This document shows positions 9,764 through 21,302 of a stretch of DNA of 64,000 nt, one piece after another (position 1 is the stretch's first letter; each line of letters begins with the position of its first letter). The notes under the pieces are model-generated. The model saw nothing but the letters and a program-made list of their open reading frames with translations, was not told the origin of the DNA and searched no databases. The DNA lies in the NCBI GenBank assembly GCA_958510875.1, contig CAUEHT010000004.1:406001-470000 (forward strand). Direction: 5' to 3'. The position numbers and the translations under genes were made by a program. Source of the stretch: Endomychus coccineus (taxonomy: Eukaryota > Arthropoda > Insecta > Coleoptera > Endomychidae).

Positions 9764-10688
9764 ATCAGTAGAGATTAAGTTGTGCATGAGCTTCATAAGC
9801 CGATTAGGAAGAATTTCAAACGGCGCAGAACAATCATAAAAGGTTTGGCTGATTTGTGTTGAAATGGATCTGGCCGAAATGGGTGATTACGCTCGTGAAA
9901 ATAGGGGATTCAAATACATTTCGGTTATGATCGATTGTTTTTCGAAATTTCTGTGGACTCGTCCGTTGGAAACGAAATCTGCCGAAGAGGTTCGGAAAGC
10001 TGTCAGTTCTATATTGTTAGAAGGACATCGTAAGCCTTGGAATCTGCAAAGCGATCAGGGGAAAGAATTCTCCAATAAATACTTTAACGATCTAATAAAT
10101 AAACATAATATCAATCATTATAATACGTATAGTGTGAAAAAAGCAGCCATTGCTGCACGTTTCATTCGAACGTTGGAGGAAACGCTCTACAAATGATTCA
10201 GTCTTAGCGGGAATTCCAAATGGCTTGATATACTTGAAGAAACCACAGAAAAACATAATGAACGTGAACATAGTTCTATAAATATGGCTCCAATGAAAGT
10301 GACGAAACAGATTGAGAGCGAGATATTGAAGCGACCCTACTCACACATCAAGTTAGCTCCGCCTCACAAATACAATGTTAGAGATGTGGTGCCAATAAGT
10401 AAGGCTAAACATATATTTGAAGAAGGATATACGCCCAATTGGTCGACAGAATTGTTCAAAATCATAAGAGTTCACATAACAGCTCCTGTTACGTATATTT
10501 TGAAAGATATGTTGGGGAAAACGATAAGTGAAGGATTCTACGAGGGAGAATTACAGAAAACGAAACAACCCGATGTGTATTCAGTCGAAAAAATATTACG
10601 AAAGAGGAGGGGCCAACAATATGTGAAATGGTTGGGTCTAGATAATAATCACAACAGTTGGATCGATAATTCGGATCTCGTTCAATGA
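9764..10688 (+). pseudogene. P2 chromodomain integrase, decayed
   Basis: Homologue of the P4 integrase. The start codon is ATC instead of ATG, an early TAA follows, and the frame shifts near 9860. DDE core blocks remain (EMDLAEMG, LQSDQGKEF) but the glutamate helix reads AARFIRTLE, so the catalytic Glu is lost, and a TGA follows at 10194. The C-terminal part 10284-10688 is open and includes the complete chromodomain (QQYVKWLGLDNNHNSWID...), the reference for what P4 and P1 lost. Confidence 0.8.
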
Positions 10689-11135
10689 ACCCATCATTGA
10701 CCATTTGGAGATTATCAGAAACAAACAAAAAGCTGGAATATTATTGACTCGAGGGTATGGATATTATGATAGAACACAATTCCGTGACTATGAGGGTGAA
10801 TCAAGAGTGAAGATTATAATATTTGAAACATATATTGTTGAAATTGGTATTCGGTAACAAAATTTCACACCATAATTTGGAAAAAAATTATTAATCCAAT
10901 CTGAAATTTTAAATTAATTTCATTGCTTGTCAAGTTGGCCAGGGTATTGTTGTTTTTGACATATGGTGATTTGTTATTTTTGTTCAACCAGTTCTGTCAC
11001 AAAGCTTAATAATTACTAGTTTCAAACATCTGTACGTTGAGTTTAATGACTGTATAGCGAAATATCGCGATTTTGTGGAGGAAATCAACAAGTAATTAGA
11101 CAAGAAAGTCAAAATATAGCGCCAGATAACACCCG

Positions 11136-12248
11136 AAAATCAAAATCAAGTGTATGGGAACAGTTTGTTGAATTTTGTGACGAAAAGTTGTATAATATTC
11201 ATGAGTAAATGAGTGTAGTACAGCTGGCTACTATACTGGAGGACTACGCATTTAATACGGAAAAGAAAAATTTTGAAGATTATAAGGAAAGTGTGGTCAA
11301 AGTGTTGTGGAACTCTATTACGAAAATATAAAATAAAATTAATCCCTTTTCTGATGTGGAATTTGCGACCGCCAGAGCTGCACGCGATGCTAAGCGCAAA
11401 AAATTACAGAGAGACCCATTAAAAAGAAAAGTGAGTGCTGCAGCCTCAACCAGTGACGAATACAACAAAATTATTGAAATGTGGGATGAAAATACTCCAT
11501 ATGGATTGCAGCGTAAATTTTTTCACATAGTTTCACATGAGCTGGCATGGAGAGGAGGGGAATGATATTCTGCATGTATCAATACTTTGAAGAAGGAACT
11601 GATAATTTCGGAAACCCAAAAGGTCGGATAGAATATAATCCAGTATTCTCTAAAACCACACAAGGTGGTTCTAAAAAACTGTCGGCTAGTAAATGGTTGA
11701 TTTCAAATTTCGACAATCCACAAATGTGTCCGGTTCGTTTGTTTAAGGAGTTAATGGGAAAAAGGGGAAATCTTATTCAGACCGACAGATTATTTTCAAC
11801 ACCAAATCTGTACTGGAGTCAACCCAATTCGAAAGGAAGGTACAAGAATAGCCCAGTTGGTATGAACACTGTATCTTCATGGTTCTAATAAGCAGCCTCT
11901 GATATAGGAATTGACACTAAAAAAGTAAAAATAACTAATCATTCTGCCAGAGCAACAGCTGCTTCGAATTTGGCCAAGGAAGGAGTTGGTGAACAACAGC
12001 TCATTAAAATTACGGGACACAGTAATAGTCGGTCAATCAAACCTTACTTACAATTGGACGTTGAACATCATCATCAGATGATTGAATCCATGAGGAGGAC
12101 TCCATCAAGTACTAGCAAGTTTAATCATGATCACAGCACAATGCAAAATGAAGCAGAAAGTACCCAGATTCAAACCACCAATTCAAGCCAGCCCACAAAC
12201 ATTTATAATAATTGTGTTTTTGATATTAATAGAACCTATAATAATTAA
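11136..12248 (+). pseudogene. Crypton-like tyrosine recombinase (DUF3504-like), broken
   Basis: Successive frames give an N-terminal segment (NTRKSKSSVWEQFVEFC), a middle part (11356-11565) ending in ELAWRGGE, which holds the first catalytic Arg, a part at 11547-11888 with a PVRLFKELMGKR block, and a C-terminal part with NHSARATAASNLAKEG (HxxR) and TGHSNSRSIKPYLQ (GH...Tyr). These are the tyrosine recombinase catalytic blocks in the arrangement of Crypton/KIAA1958-type proteins. At least two stops near 11888 and a frameshift near 11550 break it. Confidence 0.7.
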
Positions 12249-12640
12249 ACGTATTTCGTTATTATTTTGCTTATTAGTCGATATCATAAGAGATTTGCCA
12301 ATGAAGATATTAGTTCAACATAAAATAAATTCTAAAAAAATCATATTGGTAAGTATATCCGCCATATTTCGTTAAATAAAGAAAAAATTACCAACTTTAG
12401 TTAAACCAAATGCTGAAACTCAGATGGGTACTAGCTCAGTCTATCGCCATTTGGTAATTTTAGTTAAATAAAGGTGGTAGAAATATTTTTTTACAAGCAA
12501 CATGATCATATGTTTACCTTTTCAACTGTCACAAAATTTCCACTTAAATATCGTGGCGCCACGAAAAAATTTACGGAAATTTTTTTAGTTGCCATAGTAA
12601 CTAGTCAAAATTAAGGCATCTTATTGGTTAAAAAGTAGAG
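12249..12640. other. Crypton 3' noncoding region
   Basis: AT-rich sequence after the recombinase frame with two copies of a TTTAGTTAAAYAAA phrase (12398 and 12456) and a GTGGCGCCAC palindrome near 12550. No gene recognised. Confidence 0.3.
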
Positions 12641-12647
12641 GTGTGAA

Positions 12648-12726
12648 ATTTTCAGCAATATAACACTTATAATTGTGGCCAGTTATGTTTGGAATTCATC
12701 TCTGACTCTTCAGTTGTGGTCGACTA
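12648..12726 (+). pseudogene. P2 protease C-terminal remnant
   Basis: The segment aligns with the P4 protease end from QQYNTY through the NCGQLCL cysteine block to the terminal TAA. Only this fragment of PRO remains in P2, immediately right of the Crypton-like insert. Confidence 0.65.
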
Positions 12727-12778
12727 ACCCTGCATTTATTAGTATATAAATAGATTGTTGATAAAGTTTTCATCAATC

Positions 12779-13521
12779 ATGTCTCAGACGTTCACTATCA
12801 CGGATAAGAGCTCCCGCTTATCTGTAGATTCTCACCCACCTACATAACTAGATCCTCATTCATATTATCTTATTGCACTTGTTGATTTGCATACGTACAA
12901 TAGCATTCCGAACATTGGAGATGGTTTTAAAAAATTTTATCATAAAAATGTGAAGGCTGAGGAAGAAGAAGTAACTATACCTACGGGGTCCTACGAGTTG
13001 ACGGACATCGAGGATTTCATACAAAGTGCAGTTTGTGGGATAGGAGTAAAGCAAGGAGAACGTGACCGAAAATTATAAATAAAATCTGACAACAACACTC
13101 TACACACAGAGCTGAAGAGTGATTTTTAAGTGAATTTTATTCCCAAAGATAGTATAAGCGAACTGTTGGGATTCAGCAAAAAAAAATGACATCTCGTGAA
13201 CTACATGTATCTAATCGACCTATAAACATAATCAAAGTTCAAACTATTAGAGTGGAGTGTAACTCAACCGCAGGAGCATATTATAACAATAAGTTAGCTC
13301 ATACGATATATGAGTTTTCACCTCTTGTACCACCTGGGTTTTCCATTGATATAGAGCCGAAGAATCTCATTTATCTGCCGATCATCAACAAGACGCCCTT
13401 CGATAACATCACACTGAATATTTTAGATCAGAATCAGAAACGGGTGAATTTCCGTAAGGAAGAAATTATTACACGGTTGGAGTTGAAAAAGACCACGAGA
13501 AATTATGGCTCACAACAATGA
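12779..13521 (+). pseudogene. P2 penton-like minor capsid protein, broken
   Basis: Aligns over its whole length to the P4 penton-like gene (ATG at 12779, TGA at 13519-13521). Stops at 12846, 13076 and 13127 and a 1-nt loss near 13185 break it; the last part 13186-13521 is open. The TATA-like AGTATATAAATAG lies about 40 nt upstream of the start, identical to P4 and P3. Confidence 0.8.
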
Positions 13522-13607
13522 ATCATAATCCAATACTCACCAGCATTCATTATATGAAAATAATTCATCTGAGAAGCTTGTTGTTGCGGTAGACGTCACT
13601 TGAGAGC

Positions 13608-13787
13608 ATGGGTTTCGATTTCAGCAATAAAAGACATCCTGATATTGACCATCAGTCATTATCTACAATGGGTTCAAGGGGGAATGTTGCTTCTGCATCA
13701 CTATCATTAGAAAATATAAATTTTTTTAAGTTCCTCGGTTACAATGTCGGAAAAACTTCAAATAATCAACAAGCCAAACTTCAATGA
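13608..13787 (+). CDS. P2 small ORF overlapping the major capsid start
   Basis: An intact 59-codon ORF between the penton-like and major capsid genes, running 44 nt into the latter in another frame. Its counterparts in P3 and P4 have the same length and no stop. It begins MGFDFSNKRHP and ends with a segment of pattern L-E-N-I-N-F-F-K-F-L-G-Y-N-V. I know no family for it. It is open in P2, while nearly every neighbouring gene here is broken. Confidence 0.6.
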   Translation: MGFDFSNKRHPDIDHQSLSTMGSRGNVASASLSLENINFFKFLGYNVGKTSNNQQAKLQ

Positions 13788-14760
13788 AGACATCATCCGA
13801 GAAGAAACTCATACCTACTATCCACACACAACATCTTTTGGCAACAGTGATGAAATTGAGATATTAATCAATCAACAAGATGTATTGGTAGATTTGGCCT
13901 CGTCTGCTCTATTCATCGAGGCAGAATTCCAGCCAGAAGCAATTGGTCATGGTGAATGTACCCTAACTAATAATTTCGGAGCGTTTCTCTTCGAATATAT
14001 CAGTTATGAATTGAATATCAAAGAGATAGACAAAGTACGTGACCTTGAAATTGTCAGCACCATCAGAGCTTATCTAACATATGCCGAACATGAATCTGTA
14101 CCTGTAGCTGTTTTTGTATGGTCATATAAGGATGCAATGAGTTCAGTGTACAATAATAAAATCAATCTATGGATAGCGTTGAATTTTCTACTCCAAAGTT
14201 TTGAGTGGAAAACATGAGCTGCGCTTGATAAGGTCTCGAACCAATAACGATTGCTATACTAATAGCACAGGCACGGAAACGGTTTAAATAAATGTGAAGA
14301 CGATAACATTAGAAGTGCGACATGTGTTTCCAAATGATCAAGTTAAATTTCAAATGTTGAGGAACTTGAGTGCTGAGAAGCCTATTTTGGTTCCATTCCG
14401 TAGTTGGGATCTGCATGAAAATCCGTTGATGAAGGAGAGCACTCGCGACATTTGAGCTGTTAAAACATCAATGAATTTGGAATGTCCCAGATATGTGATT
14501 CTAGCTTTCCAAACTGATTGGAAAAATAATCCTGGTAAGCACAGTAAATATTTCGATAATATAAACTTGCTAAATGTAAAATTATACTTGAATTCATATG
14601 AAGCAATGAAAGTGAATTTCACCGACCAGCAATACGTGAAAGCATACCAGATGTACTATGATTTCCAGAAATCATTTTCAAATAAAATAATAAGCGAGCC
14701 CATGTTAGATTATATAGCATTCAAGAACCAGGTGATGAATCATAATTTTAATATTTTAGT
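13744..14760 (+). pseudogene. P2 major capsid protein, broken and internally deleted
   Basis: Homologue of the 400-residue P4 major capsid protein, open for 157 codons then interrupted by stops at 14215, 14284 and 14453 and by several indels. Near the end, sequence jumps from TTCAAGAA straight to CCAGGTGATGAATC; in P4 these are about 190 bp apart and both flanked by AAGAA, so a deletion between 5-bp direct repeats removed the C-terminus. Confidence 0.8.
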
Positions 14761-15045
14761 TCTAAATGATGTACTATCAAAATGTATTATTCCAAATAAA
14801 TGTGATTATTATTATATTTGATATTTTATTTCTCAAACGGTAGGTGGTGATGTAAACATCCGACGATCACAGTTTGTAAACTACGGTAGCCGGTCACTGG
14901 AAATGAAACAAATTGAAACAACTAGTGACGTTATCAGTCAGTTATCAACGTTTTCAATGAGATCGAAACGGAGGGCCCAACTATTCACGTTTACGTTCTC
15001 ACGTATGTAAGATAGAATCATTCCAGAAAATGATTAGTTAGAAAA

Positions 15046-16212
15046 ATAAACTCAGCAGCGCGCGTTCGTGATTCAAATGTGGCTACATGGTCCACCAACA
15101 ATTTTATTAAGTTAACAGTTAATGAATTGTGTCTAAAATTTGGGGTCGATATAAGAAACGATAGAAGAAACTATTTATTTTGGAATATACAACTAAACCA
15201 ACGCGTTCTAATGAATGAAGATCTATTGGATTGGTAAGGTTATCGCGGCAAAAAATATCATGCTAAAAAGGGTGTGATAACAAGATTGTTGAGGAAAAAC
15301 CCGCATATACACAATCTAGAAATTTGTGATAAGACTGATGCACGAAAGAAATATTACGTTCTAGATGCTATTCATTTCGAATCATTATTGATGCAAATGC
15401 GAACTCCTAAAGTCATCGAGATACGTGAACTGTTTTCGTTAATGAAATTCATTATGATGAAATATTGTGAGTACGAGAAATTCTATGAACAACGTTGTGT
15501 GGAACTGTTGAAAACAAAAAATAACCAATTGATACAATCAGTAGAAGAGTTGAGATCTTCAGTGTTGACCGTTGAAGAACAAGGCGATGAAGAGCGTCAA
15601 AGAGCTGAGGAACGTGAACGTCGAGCAGAAAATGAAGGTCTAAAAGCCGAAACTGAACGAAAACTTGCTGAGGAACGTGGATGTCGAGCGAAAGAACGAT
15701 CTCAACACTTATCTCAACAAATTCAAATGAATTCACCTTACGGAAGACAATTGTGCCAAATATTGTTCCATCTCCTATAAATTTCGGAGAGAGAAGAAAT
15801 TCAGGTAATTACTTTGTTTTTATAATAAAATTCATATAATATATATTTTTTTCTTCAATTTTAGAATTATATCGAACATCGAATGATATGAGACCAGAAT
15901 GAAACATGATACGTCGACAGGAGGATGGTTGGCGTGATGCCGACAGAAAATTATAAAATAGAGGAATGCGATTAATGCGTTGATTGCCTAACATATCTCA
16001 TGCTATCGATATTGGTAATGAAGTGAAACAGAATTTCCGTCGCGATTTGAAATTGTGTGCAAGAAGAAATCTTATTCGTGCCGCAGAAGAAGAGGGGGGG
16101 GGGTGAACAATTGATTAGCGATATCAACCTCGAGTCATTGATAGAACGCGTTATCAATCACAAAATTGAAGCTTATGAACTAGCAAATGATAATGTCGAT
16201 ATATTGTTGTAA
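15046..16212 (+). pseudogene. P2 MSV199-domain protein gene, broken, with one intron
   Basis: Homologue of the P4 gene at 56055. The start codon is ATA here. The MSV199-type block (DLLDW...HAKKGVITRLLRKNPH) is interrupted by a TAA near 15236. The downstream coiled-coil region (EERERRAENEGLKAETERKLAEERG) is longer than in P4. An intron of 60 bp with GT at 15805 and AG at 15864 matches the position of the P4 intron. Exon 2 carries stops and a run of eight G near 16096 that shifts the frame. Confidence 0.7.
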
Positions 16213-16430
16213 AAATATCAAGTTCTTCTATTATTCCAAAAATAAGTAACTATGAAATGCGCTTGCGTATGTATATTTCATTATTCAAGTGTTCATCATC
16301 GTTCGTAAACTATAGCCACTGGATGGAATTAGTTACAATCTCCGGTTTGAAGCAGTGAAGTCATGACCATATATCGAAATTATTGTTATCATTGTTTTTG
16401 TTTTATTGAAACACTTATATCTTCATACAA

Positions 16431-16930
16431 TCATTTATGTACATGGTAAATAGCTTTCTTCACATATTTAAGGAACATTTTAAACATGAGTACTGATAAA
16501 GAAGATAAAATTGCATACAAAATTGCCAAAATTTTAGAAATTTCTTGTCTAATGAGGATGATGTACGTGTGGATGGTGTTGATATTGTCTTTTGTATGAG
16601 ATGTGGTAAACATGATAATAGTTGGATCATTTGCCATTCAGCCATATCTTCCTCACTCCGATCAAAGAATAAAAGTTTACGTTTATAATGTATGGAGGTA
16701 CGACTGTCTTGTGGGATGTTGAATGCGAATACCTCCAATTGATTATCGTTGATTTTTTCGAAAATTCATCGGAATACATTCGGTACGATTATACCACCAT
16801 CGGTTGCAACATCCTTCAGGCAAATATGAATGCGCTCAACGTGTTGAGGAACGTTCGCGTATAGAATACCTTTCAGAATTGTGGTTAGGATCACGAAATT
16901 TGTTTTTAACACCCCCAGTCCCATCATCAT
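16431..16930 (-). pseudogene. P2 ORFb membrane protein, frameshifted
   Basis: Homologue of P4 ORFb: hydrophobic N-terminal segment (LKTNFVILTTILKGILYANV), a central FAFNIPQDSRTSIHYKRKLLFFDRSE block and a hydrophobic C-terminus before a basic YHVHK end. Frameshifts near 16790 and 16550 break it. It is on the strand opposite to the capsid genes, as in P4. Confidence 0.65.
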
Positions 16931-17068
16931 CTTCACTTTTTACACTTAATGTATTCAACAGTCTTATAACTTTTATTTAATCTTCGTGAAAATTCAAAAG
17001 TCTCTTCTTAGTTCATGAACTTTCTCTACAAATTTGCTACGGGTGTATTCTTCAAAAGATATATGCAT
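16860..17068 (-). pseudogene. P2 ORFa remnant
   Basis: Aligns with the 79-codon P4 ORFa (MHISFEEYTR start at 17068) but contains early stops and indels. It overlaps the start of ORFb as in the other copies. Confidence 0.5.
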
Positions 17069-17205
17069 AATGACACATTTACAAACCTACTGGATATCTA
17101 TATCATAACCTCCAACTATTCACATTTACACATAGAGTTCTCTATATCGATGTGATGGATGGATGAGTAGATATCATTATTATAACTCCCATTTTATTCC
17201 TCATC

Positions 17206-17904
17206 TGACCATCATAGTTCGTGAACGATGATCGCCGGATTGATACGGTGACCGCCGCCGGTGACGTCATCATCGTTCGTAAGATATGGTCGCCGGATTG
17301 AAACAATGAATGCCGTTATCTTGGATTCACATCCCGCGGTGATACCTCCACGAGGTAGCCTGTACCTCCTAACCGCCATGACAGCTGTCACGCGGTAACG
17401 ACACCTTCACGAAGCAGTCTGTACCTTCGGCCAGCCGTGACAGCTGTCACGCGGTGGCAACACCTCCACGGCGCAGTCTGTACCTTCGACGACAGCTGTC
17501 ACGCGGTGGCGACACCTCCACAAAGCAGCCTGTACCTTCGGCCCTCCATGACAGCTGTCACGCGGTGACGACACCTCCAGGAAGCAGTCTTTACCTTTGG
17601 CCCACCATGACAGCTGTCACGCGGTGGTGACACCTCCACGAAGCAGTCTGTACCTTCAACTCGCCATGACAGCTGTCACGTGATAGTCGCGTAACCCTGT
17701 ACATGTGACACACTCTTTACAAGCATCCTGTATACTCTTTACAAACAACCTATCCTTAACTCACACACCTTATCCACATCCTTTCCTTATCACCTGCGTC
17801 TTTTCGAAATTGATAAGGACAACCTCACACCGGATAGACATCGACAGCTAGACCGGAAGTGGAGACCGGATATCCTGGTGCAAAATTCGTCCAGTTATTC
17901 TACT
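17206..17904 (+). repeat. P2 right terminal inverted repeat
   Basis: Matches the right end of P4: CGTTCGTAAGATATGGTCGCCGG arm with a TGACGTCA core, then six roughly 58-bp units each carrying TGACAGCTGTCA (five perfect), then the terminal block CGACAGCTAGACCGGAAGTG ending in TTATTCTACT at 17904. P4 ends in TTCATCTACT. The left counterpart of P2 is missing. Confidence 0.8.
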
Positions 17905-18883
17905 TCCTTATCTGGACGACATAATTATAGTCACTCTCACTTTCGAAGAGAATATTAAAATGTTAAGACTGATTCAGGAAAAGCTGAAATTTGCGAACTT
18001 GGCTGTTATTGCGGAGAAGTGCAAATTTTGTCGCCCTTCACTTAAATTTTTGGGATTTACCGTCGACAAGGAGAGCCTACGTCCTAGCGAAGATGTAATA
18101 GATGCTGTCCCGAATTTTTCATCACCAAAAACCACGACTCATGTTCGTAGGTTGTTGGGGTTGATTTCGTTTTATCGTCGTTTTATTCCAGACTGCTCTA
18201 CTATTGCAGCACCTATTTCCGATCTTCTTAAAAATAAGAAGAAAGAGCAAACGATAGTATGGAATTCGGATACAGAAGCAGCCTTCAGTGAATCAAAACG
18301 GTGACTTACGACAGCCCCGGTATTAAAAAGTCCAAACATTTTCAAACCTTTTTCAATATATTGCGACGCCAACGACGTAGGCCTAGGTTGTGCCCTCTTC
18401 CAAGAGCACGATCGTCAACATCATTCGATAGCTTATGCTAGTCCTTCCCTGGAAAACGCAGAGAGAGAAAATACTGTAACAGAGCGGGAACTTATGGCCG
18501 TATTGTTCGGATTGGCTGAATTCCGCTGTTTTGTTGAAGGAACACGCGTTACTGTATTCACAGACCATGCCAGCCTCGCTTGGTTACGTAATACAGTCGG
18601 TAGACTGGGAAGATGGGCAATGGAACTATCACAATATGAATTCGATATTAAACACCGTCCTGGCTCACAAATGGTAGTCCTGGATTATCTATCCCGTGAC
18701 GTGGAAATGGTTATTGTAATTAACACTGATGAGTTGATACCAGATGAGTGGTATACAAAAATGCTGAGTTCAGTGATGGAATTTCCAGATGAATATTCCG
18801 ATTTCAAAGTAGTAGGTAATGTTCTCCATAAGCATGTTAAATTATCTAATGATGTAGCTCCAAATTTAGTTGAGTGGAAGTAG
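17905..18883 (+). pseudogene. Ty3/gypsy pol fragment (RT end and RNase H) flanking P2
   Basis: The sequence right after the P2 terminus starts inside a reverse transcriptase gene: TCCTTA then codons for the YLDD active-site motif, FEENIKMLRL, the RT thumb (RLLGLISFYRRFIPDC) and RNase H (DANDVGLGCALFQE, TERELMAVLFGLAEFRCFVEGTRV, FTDHASLAWL, HRPGSQMVVLDYLSRD). A TGA near 18302 and loss of the rest at 18883 make it a remnant. It is a different family from the gypsy element at 39851-63899, with clearly diverged protein sequence. Confidence 0.85.
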
Positions 18884-19925
18884 GGGTGGCGACGCTTGGG
18901 GCACACAGTCACCTCCGGTCCTTATCAGATTTCAACGAGGTGTCACGTGAGTGCACGCCATCTATAAATGAACTATCATAGTGTTTAAGAGTCATGACGG
19001 CACATGCCACATGTGTTTTTCATCGACTTAAGCATCATCATCATCATCAGAGTGAAACCGAAAGGGGGTCGACACCGGAAGTCGTTATTTTATTGCATAT
19101 TCTGAATCTACATGATATGCTGAACAGGATTTTCATCGACTCAAGCATCATCATCAGGGTGAAACTGGAAGTGGGTTAAATAGTCGACACATTGTCACAC
19201 CGGAAGTGGTTCTTATATTGCATTTTCTGAATTCACGTGATGTGCTGAATAAGAATATACTATTTATATATCGATCAGTTCAACCGATCTCCCGCGATAA
19301 GGATTTGAAATATTTTTTTCAAAGTATAGCGTTATGGGTGTCAAATGAAAGGTCTTGACGCGTAGAATTTGAATTCTCAACTTTTTCATCAAAAAATCCC
19401 ATATGGTGCATGTAAATGAGGGAAAACCTCTAACTATAGCTTTATGGGTATCAAATGAAAGATGTTGACCTGCAAAATGCGAATTTTCATGAAAAAAATC
19501 AATATGGCATCTAAATATTGCTTTATAGGTATCAGACTTCCCAAGTAGTGTTGTGATATTAGTATCGAAATGTCTTTAGAAGAATAGCCAAACATCTGAT
19601 GATCAAAGTTTATAAACGATGATGACGTCACCGGCGACAGAGAAATAATTCAATCCGGCTATCATATTTTACGAACGATGACAGGGCGGATGAGTGTTAA
19701 ATGTGAATTATTATAATGATTGTAATACATTCATGCACATGTTTCAACGCGTGATTAAACACCCCGACAGGTGCTTCAACATCCACACACGTGTTCAGTC
19801 ACGTGCTCCAATATTCAGACACGTGCTCCAATATTCAGAAACGTGCTTCAAAATTCAGACACGTGTTGTCAGTCACGTGTTTAACATTTATACACGTGTT
19901 TCAACATTGAGACATAGTCTGAGAA
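18884..19925. repeat. Detached Polinton-type left arm (D1)
   Basis: Contains a CCGGTCCTTATCAG phrase like the P4 terminal block, two TTGCATATTCTGAAT units, 110-bp-spaced copies of TGGGTATCAAATGAAAG (19340, 19447), a TGATGACGTCACCGG site near 19625, and a degenerate CACGTG minisatellite (19750-19905). The order matches the arm at 21560-22890. No gene. Confidence 0.55.
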
Positions 19926-20504
19926 AGACAGTCAGAGTACAGATATATGTGGTAAGAGCAGGGCTAGGCCCAAAGATAACAGGTCTCTTATCCCACTCTT
20001 CTGGGCATCACAACAGGCCAGGCAATTCTGAAGCTGTACTTGGACTTCTAACACCCCACTATGATCGAACAGCGGCTAGCGAGGGATTGCGAGTGTGCCT
20101 TTCAGGGAAAAGGAGAATTCATAATGCCCTATAATCGGTGAAAACTATCGGGGAGAAGCAGTAGCTACTATTATCATTGAGGGCTTCGAAGATGCTGCTT
20201 GACCAGATAAAATCGATTCAGAAGAGAGGTTCTGGTGTGGATTCGAGAAAGGAGCTTCAACAGACGGTGACGTCCTCATCGTTAACGAACTATGATGGTC
20301 TGATGAGGAATATAATGCGATTAATAATGATTATATGAATATCTACGTCACAGAACTGGTACTTCTGGATATCGCGCCATGATTGGATAGTTTGGGCAGG
20401 GCGAAATTAAATGGTTTGCATGCTTATCGTATGAATAGAGGATTGTAATCTTTGTAATTACAAATAATCAAAAACAAAATATTCAAGTACTTACAAATTA
20501 TATA
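19926..20504. other. No gene recognised
   Basis: Unique-looking sequence with a GACGTCCTCATCGTTAACGAACTATGATGG arm fragment near 20270-20300. An ORF running through 19694-20134 is partly the minisatellite and is not a supported gene. Confidence 0.35.
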
Positions 20505-20735
20505 CCAAGGCCTGTATATCTCAAATGCCGAAAACTGAACTGTGAAGTTCCTTTTCCGTGTATCGCTTTGAAATTCGGAATTGAATCGTCTCGTAACGCA
20601 TTAAGGTCTAGAAATTTATTGATGATATGTTTAACAAAGGTGGGTTTTATCAATTAGAGGTTTGATAAAAAAAAGGTAAGGCATGTCACGGAGTGATGAG
20701 ATCGATTTCCTAATACATATAATAAAATGTAAGTT
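20505..20735 (+). repeat. Dispersed repeat, inverted relative to 30866-31142
   Basis: Shares CTGTATATCTCAAATGCCGA, AACTGTGAAGTTCCTTTTC, and CATGTCACGGAGTGATGAG with the reverse complement of 30866-31142. Family not recognised; no ORF. Confidence 0.65.
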
Positions 20736-20859
20736 ATTCGGTAGCTGAGTAGATGTACTATGAGAGTTCGGCCTCAAAATCGACGTTTTTTGCATGTAAA
20801 TCTCCATAAGGAAATCTAAGGTTCATTCTGGAGAAAACTGTCCATTCGAAGGTCATCCA

Positions 20860-21055
20860 CAATCGCGCATGCGCAGTCATAGAAGTATATGGTTTACCAA
20901 TCGATGGTCTATGGTCTGGTAATCTATGGTACACCCGACTATGCTCTATGGCTCATCAATCGATGGGCAGGTAAGCTATGGTTTGGTGATCTATGATTCT
21001 CCCAACTATGCTCTGGCCAATCTATGTTTTTCCAATCTGCAGTCTGTGAACTAGT
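20860..21055. repeat. Simple imperfect repeats of ATCTATGGT
   Basis: Short phrases such as CAATCGATGGTCTATGGT and GTAATCTATGGT recur irregularly. No coding potential. Confidence 0.45.
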
Positions 21056-21096
21056 CATCTGTGTACTCGCATTCTACTGAAATGAATATTTTTTTT

Positions 21097-21166
21097 TCCT
21101 ACACCGGATTCGAACCCGAGAAATAAATTCCAAAGTCGGCTCCTTAACCGCTCAGCTATGAAGGAC
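21097..21166 (-). repeat. tRNA-derived unit 1 (SINE-head-like)
   Basis: The minus strand reads GTCCTTCATAGCTGAGCGGT (box A-like), then after an unpaired middle GGGTTCGAATCC (box B-like) and an end that pairs with the GTCC start. The anticodon stem does not form, so it looks like a tRNA-derived repeat head rather than a working tRNA. Confidence 0.55.
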
Positions 21167-21229
21167 TTGAGAATGAAAGATTTTAATGTAGTATATATGA
21201 TCTGAGTCAACTCTACTGGAATGAATTTT

Positions 21230-21302
21230 GTCCTACACACCAGATTCGAACCCGGGAACTAAATTCCAAAATCGACGCCTTAACCGCTGAGCTATGGAGG
21301 AC
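21230..21302 (-). repeat. tRNA-derived unit 2 (SINE-head-like)
   Basis: A second copy about 135 bp from the first, with TAGCTCAGCGGTTAAGGCG-like box A and GGGTTCGAATC box B on the minus strand. Flanking CTACTGGAATGAAT and AGTAGATATA phrases are repeated too, so the whole unit is in tandem. Confidence 0.55.

Larger units (their letters stand above)
10851..12640 (+). mobile_element. Crypton-like element inserted in P2
   Basis: P2 sequence stops matching P4 at about 10841 and resumes at about 12650 in the C-terminal part of the protease gene. The insert carries a tyrosine-recombinase gene. A 13-bp inverted repeat AAAATTTCACACC lies at 10859-10871 and, as complement, at 12640-12652, close to both junctions. 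About 1.2 kb of P2 (the PLA2 gene and most of the protease) is missing at this site, so insertion was accompanied or followed by deletion. Exact ends are uncertain. Confidence 0.6.

Noticed and set aside
10689..10850. Small gene after the integrase (FNEPIIDHL...)
   Set aside because: Open in P2 and P3 but without an ATG and closed in P4; similarity can be explained by recent common origin.
18879..18900. A third Polinton insertion in gypsy pol, since the break reads AGTAGGGG
   Set aside because: Only the first few bases fit the terminal consensus, and neither a matching right end nor a 6-bp duplication is visible.
19694..20134. 146-codon ORF
   Set aside because: Its first half is the D1 minisatellite and the second half has no recognisable family.
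21097..21302. Functional tRNA genes
   Set aside because: Box A and B are present but the anticodon stem cannot pair; better read as tRNA-derived repeats.
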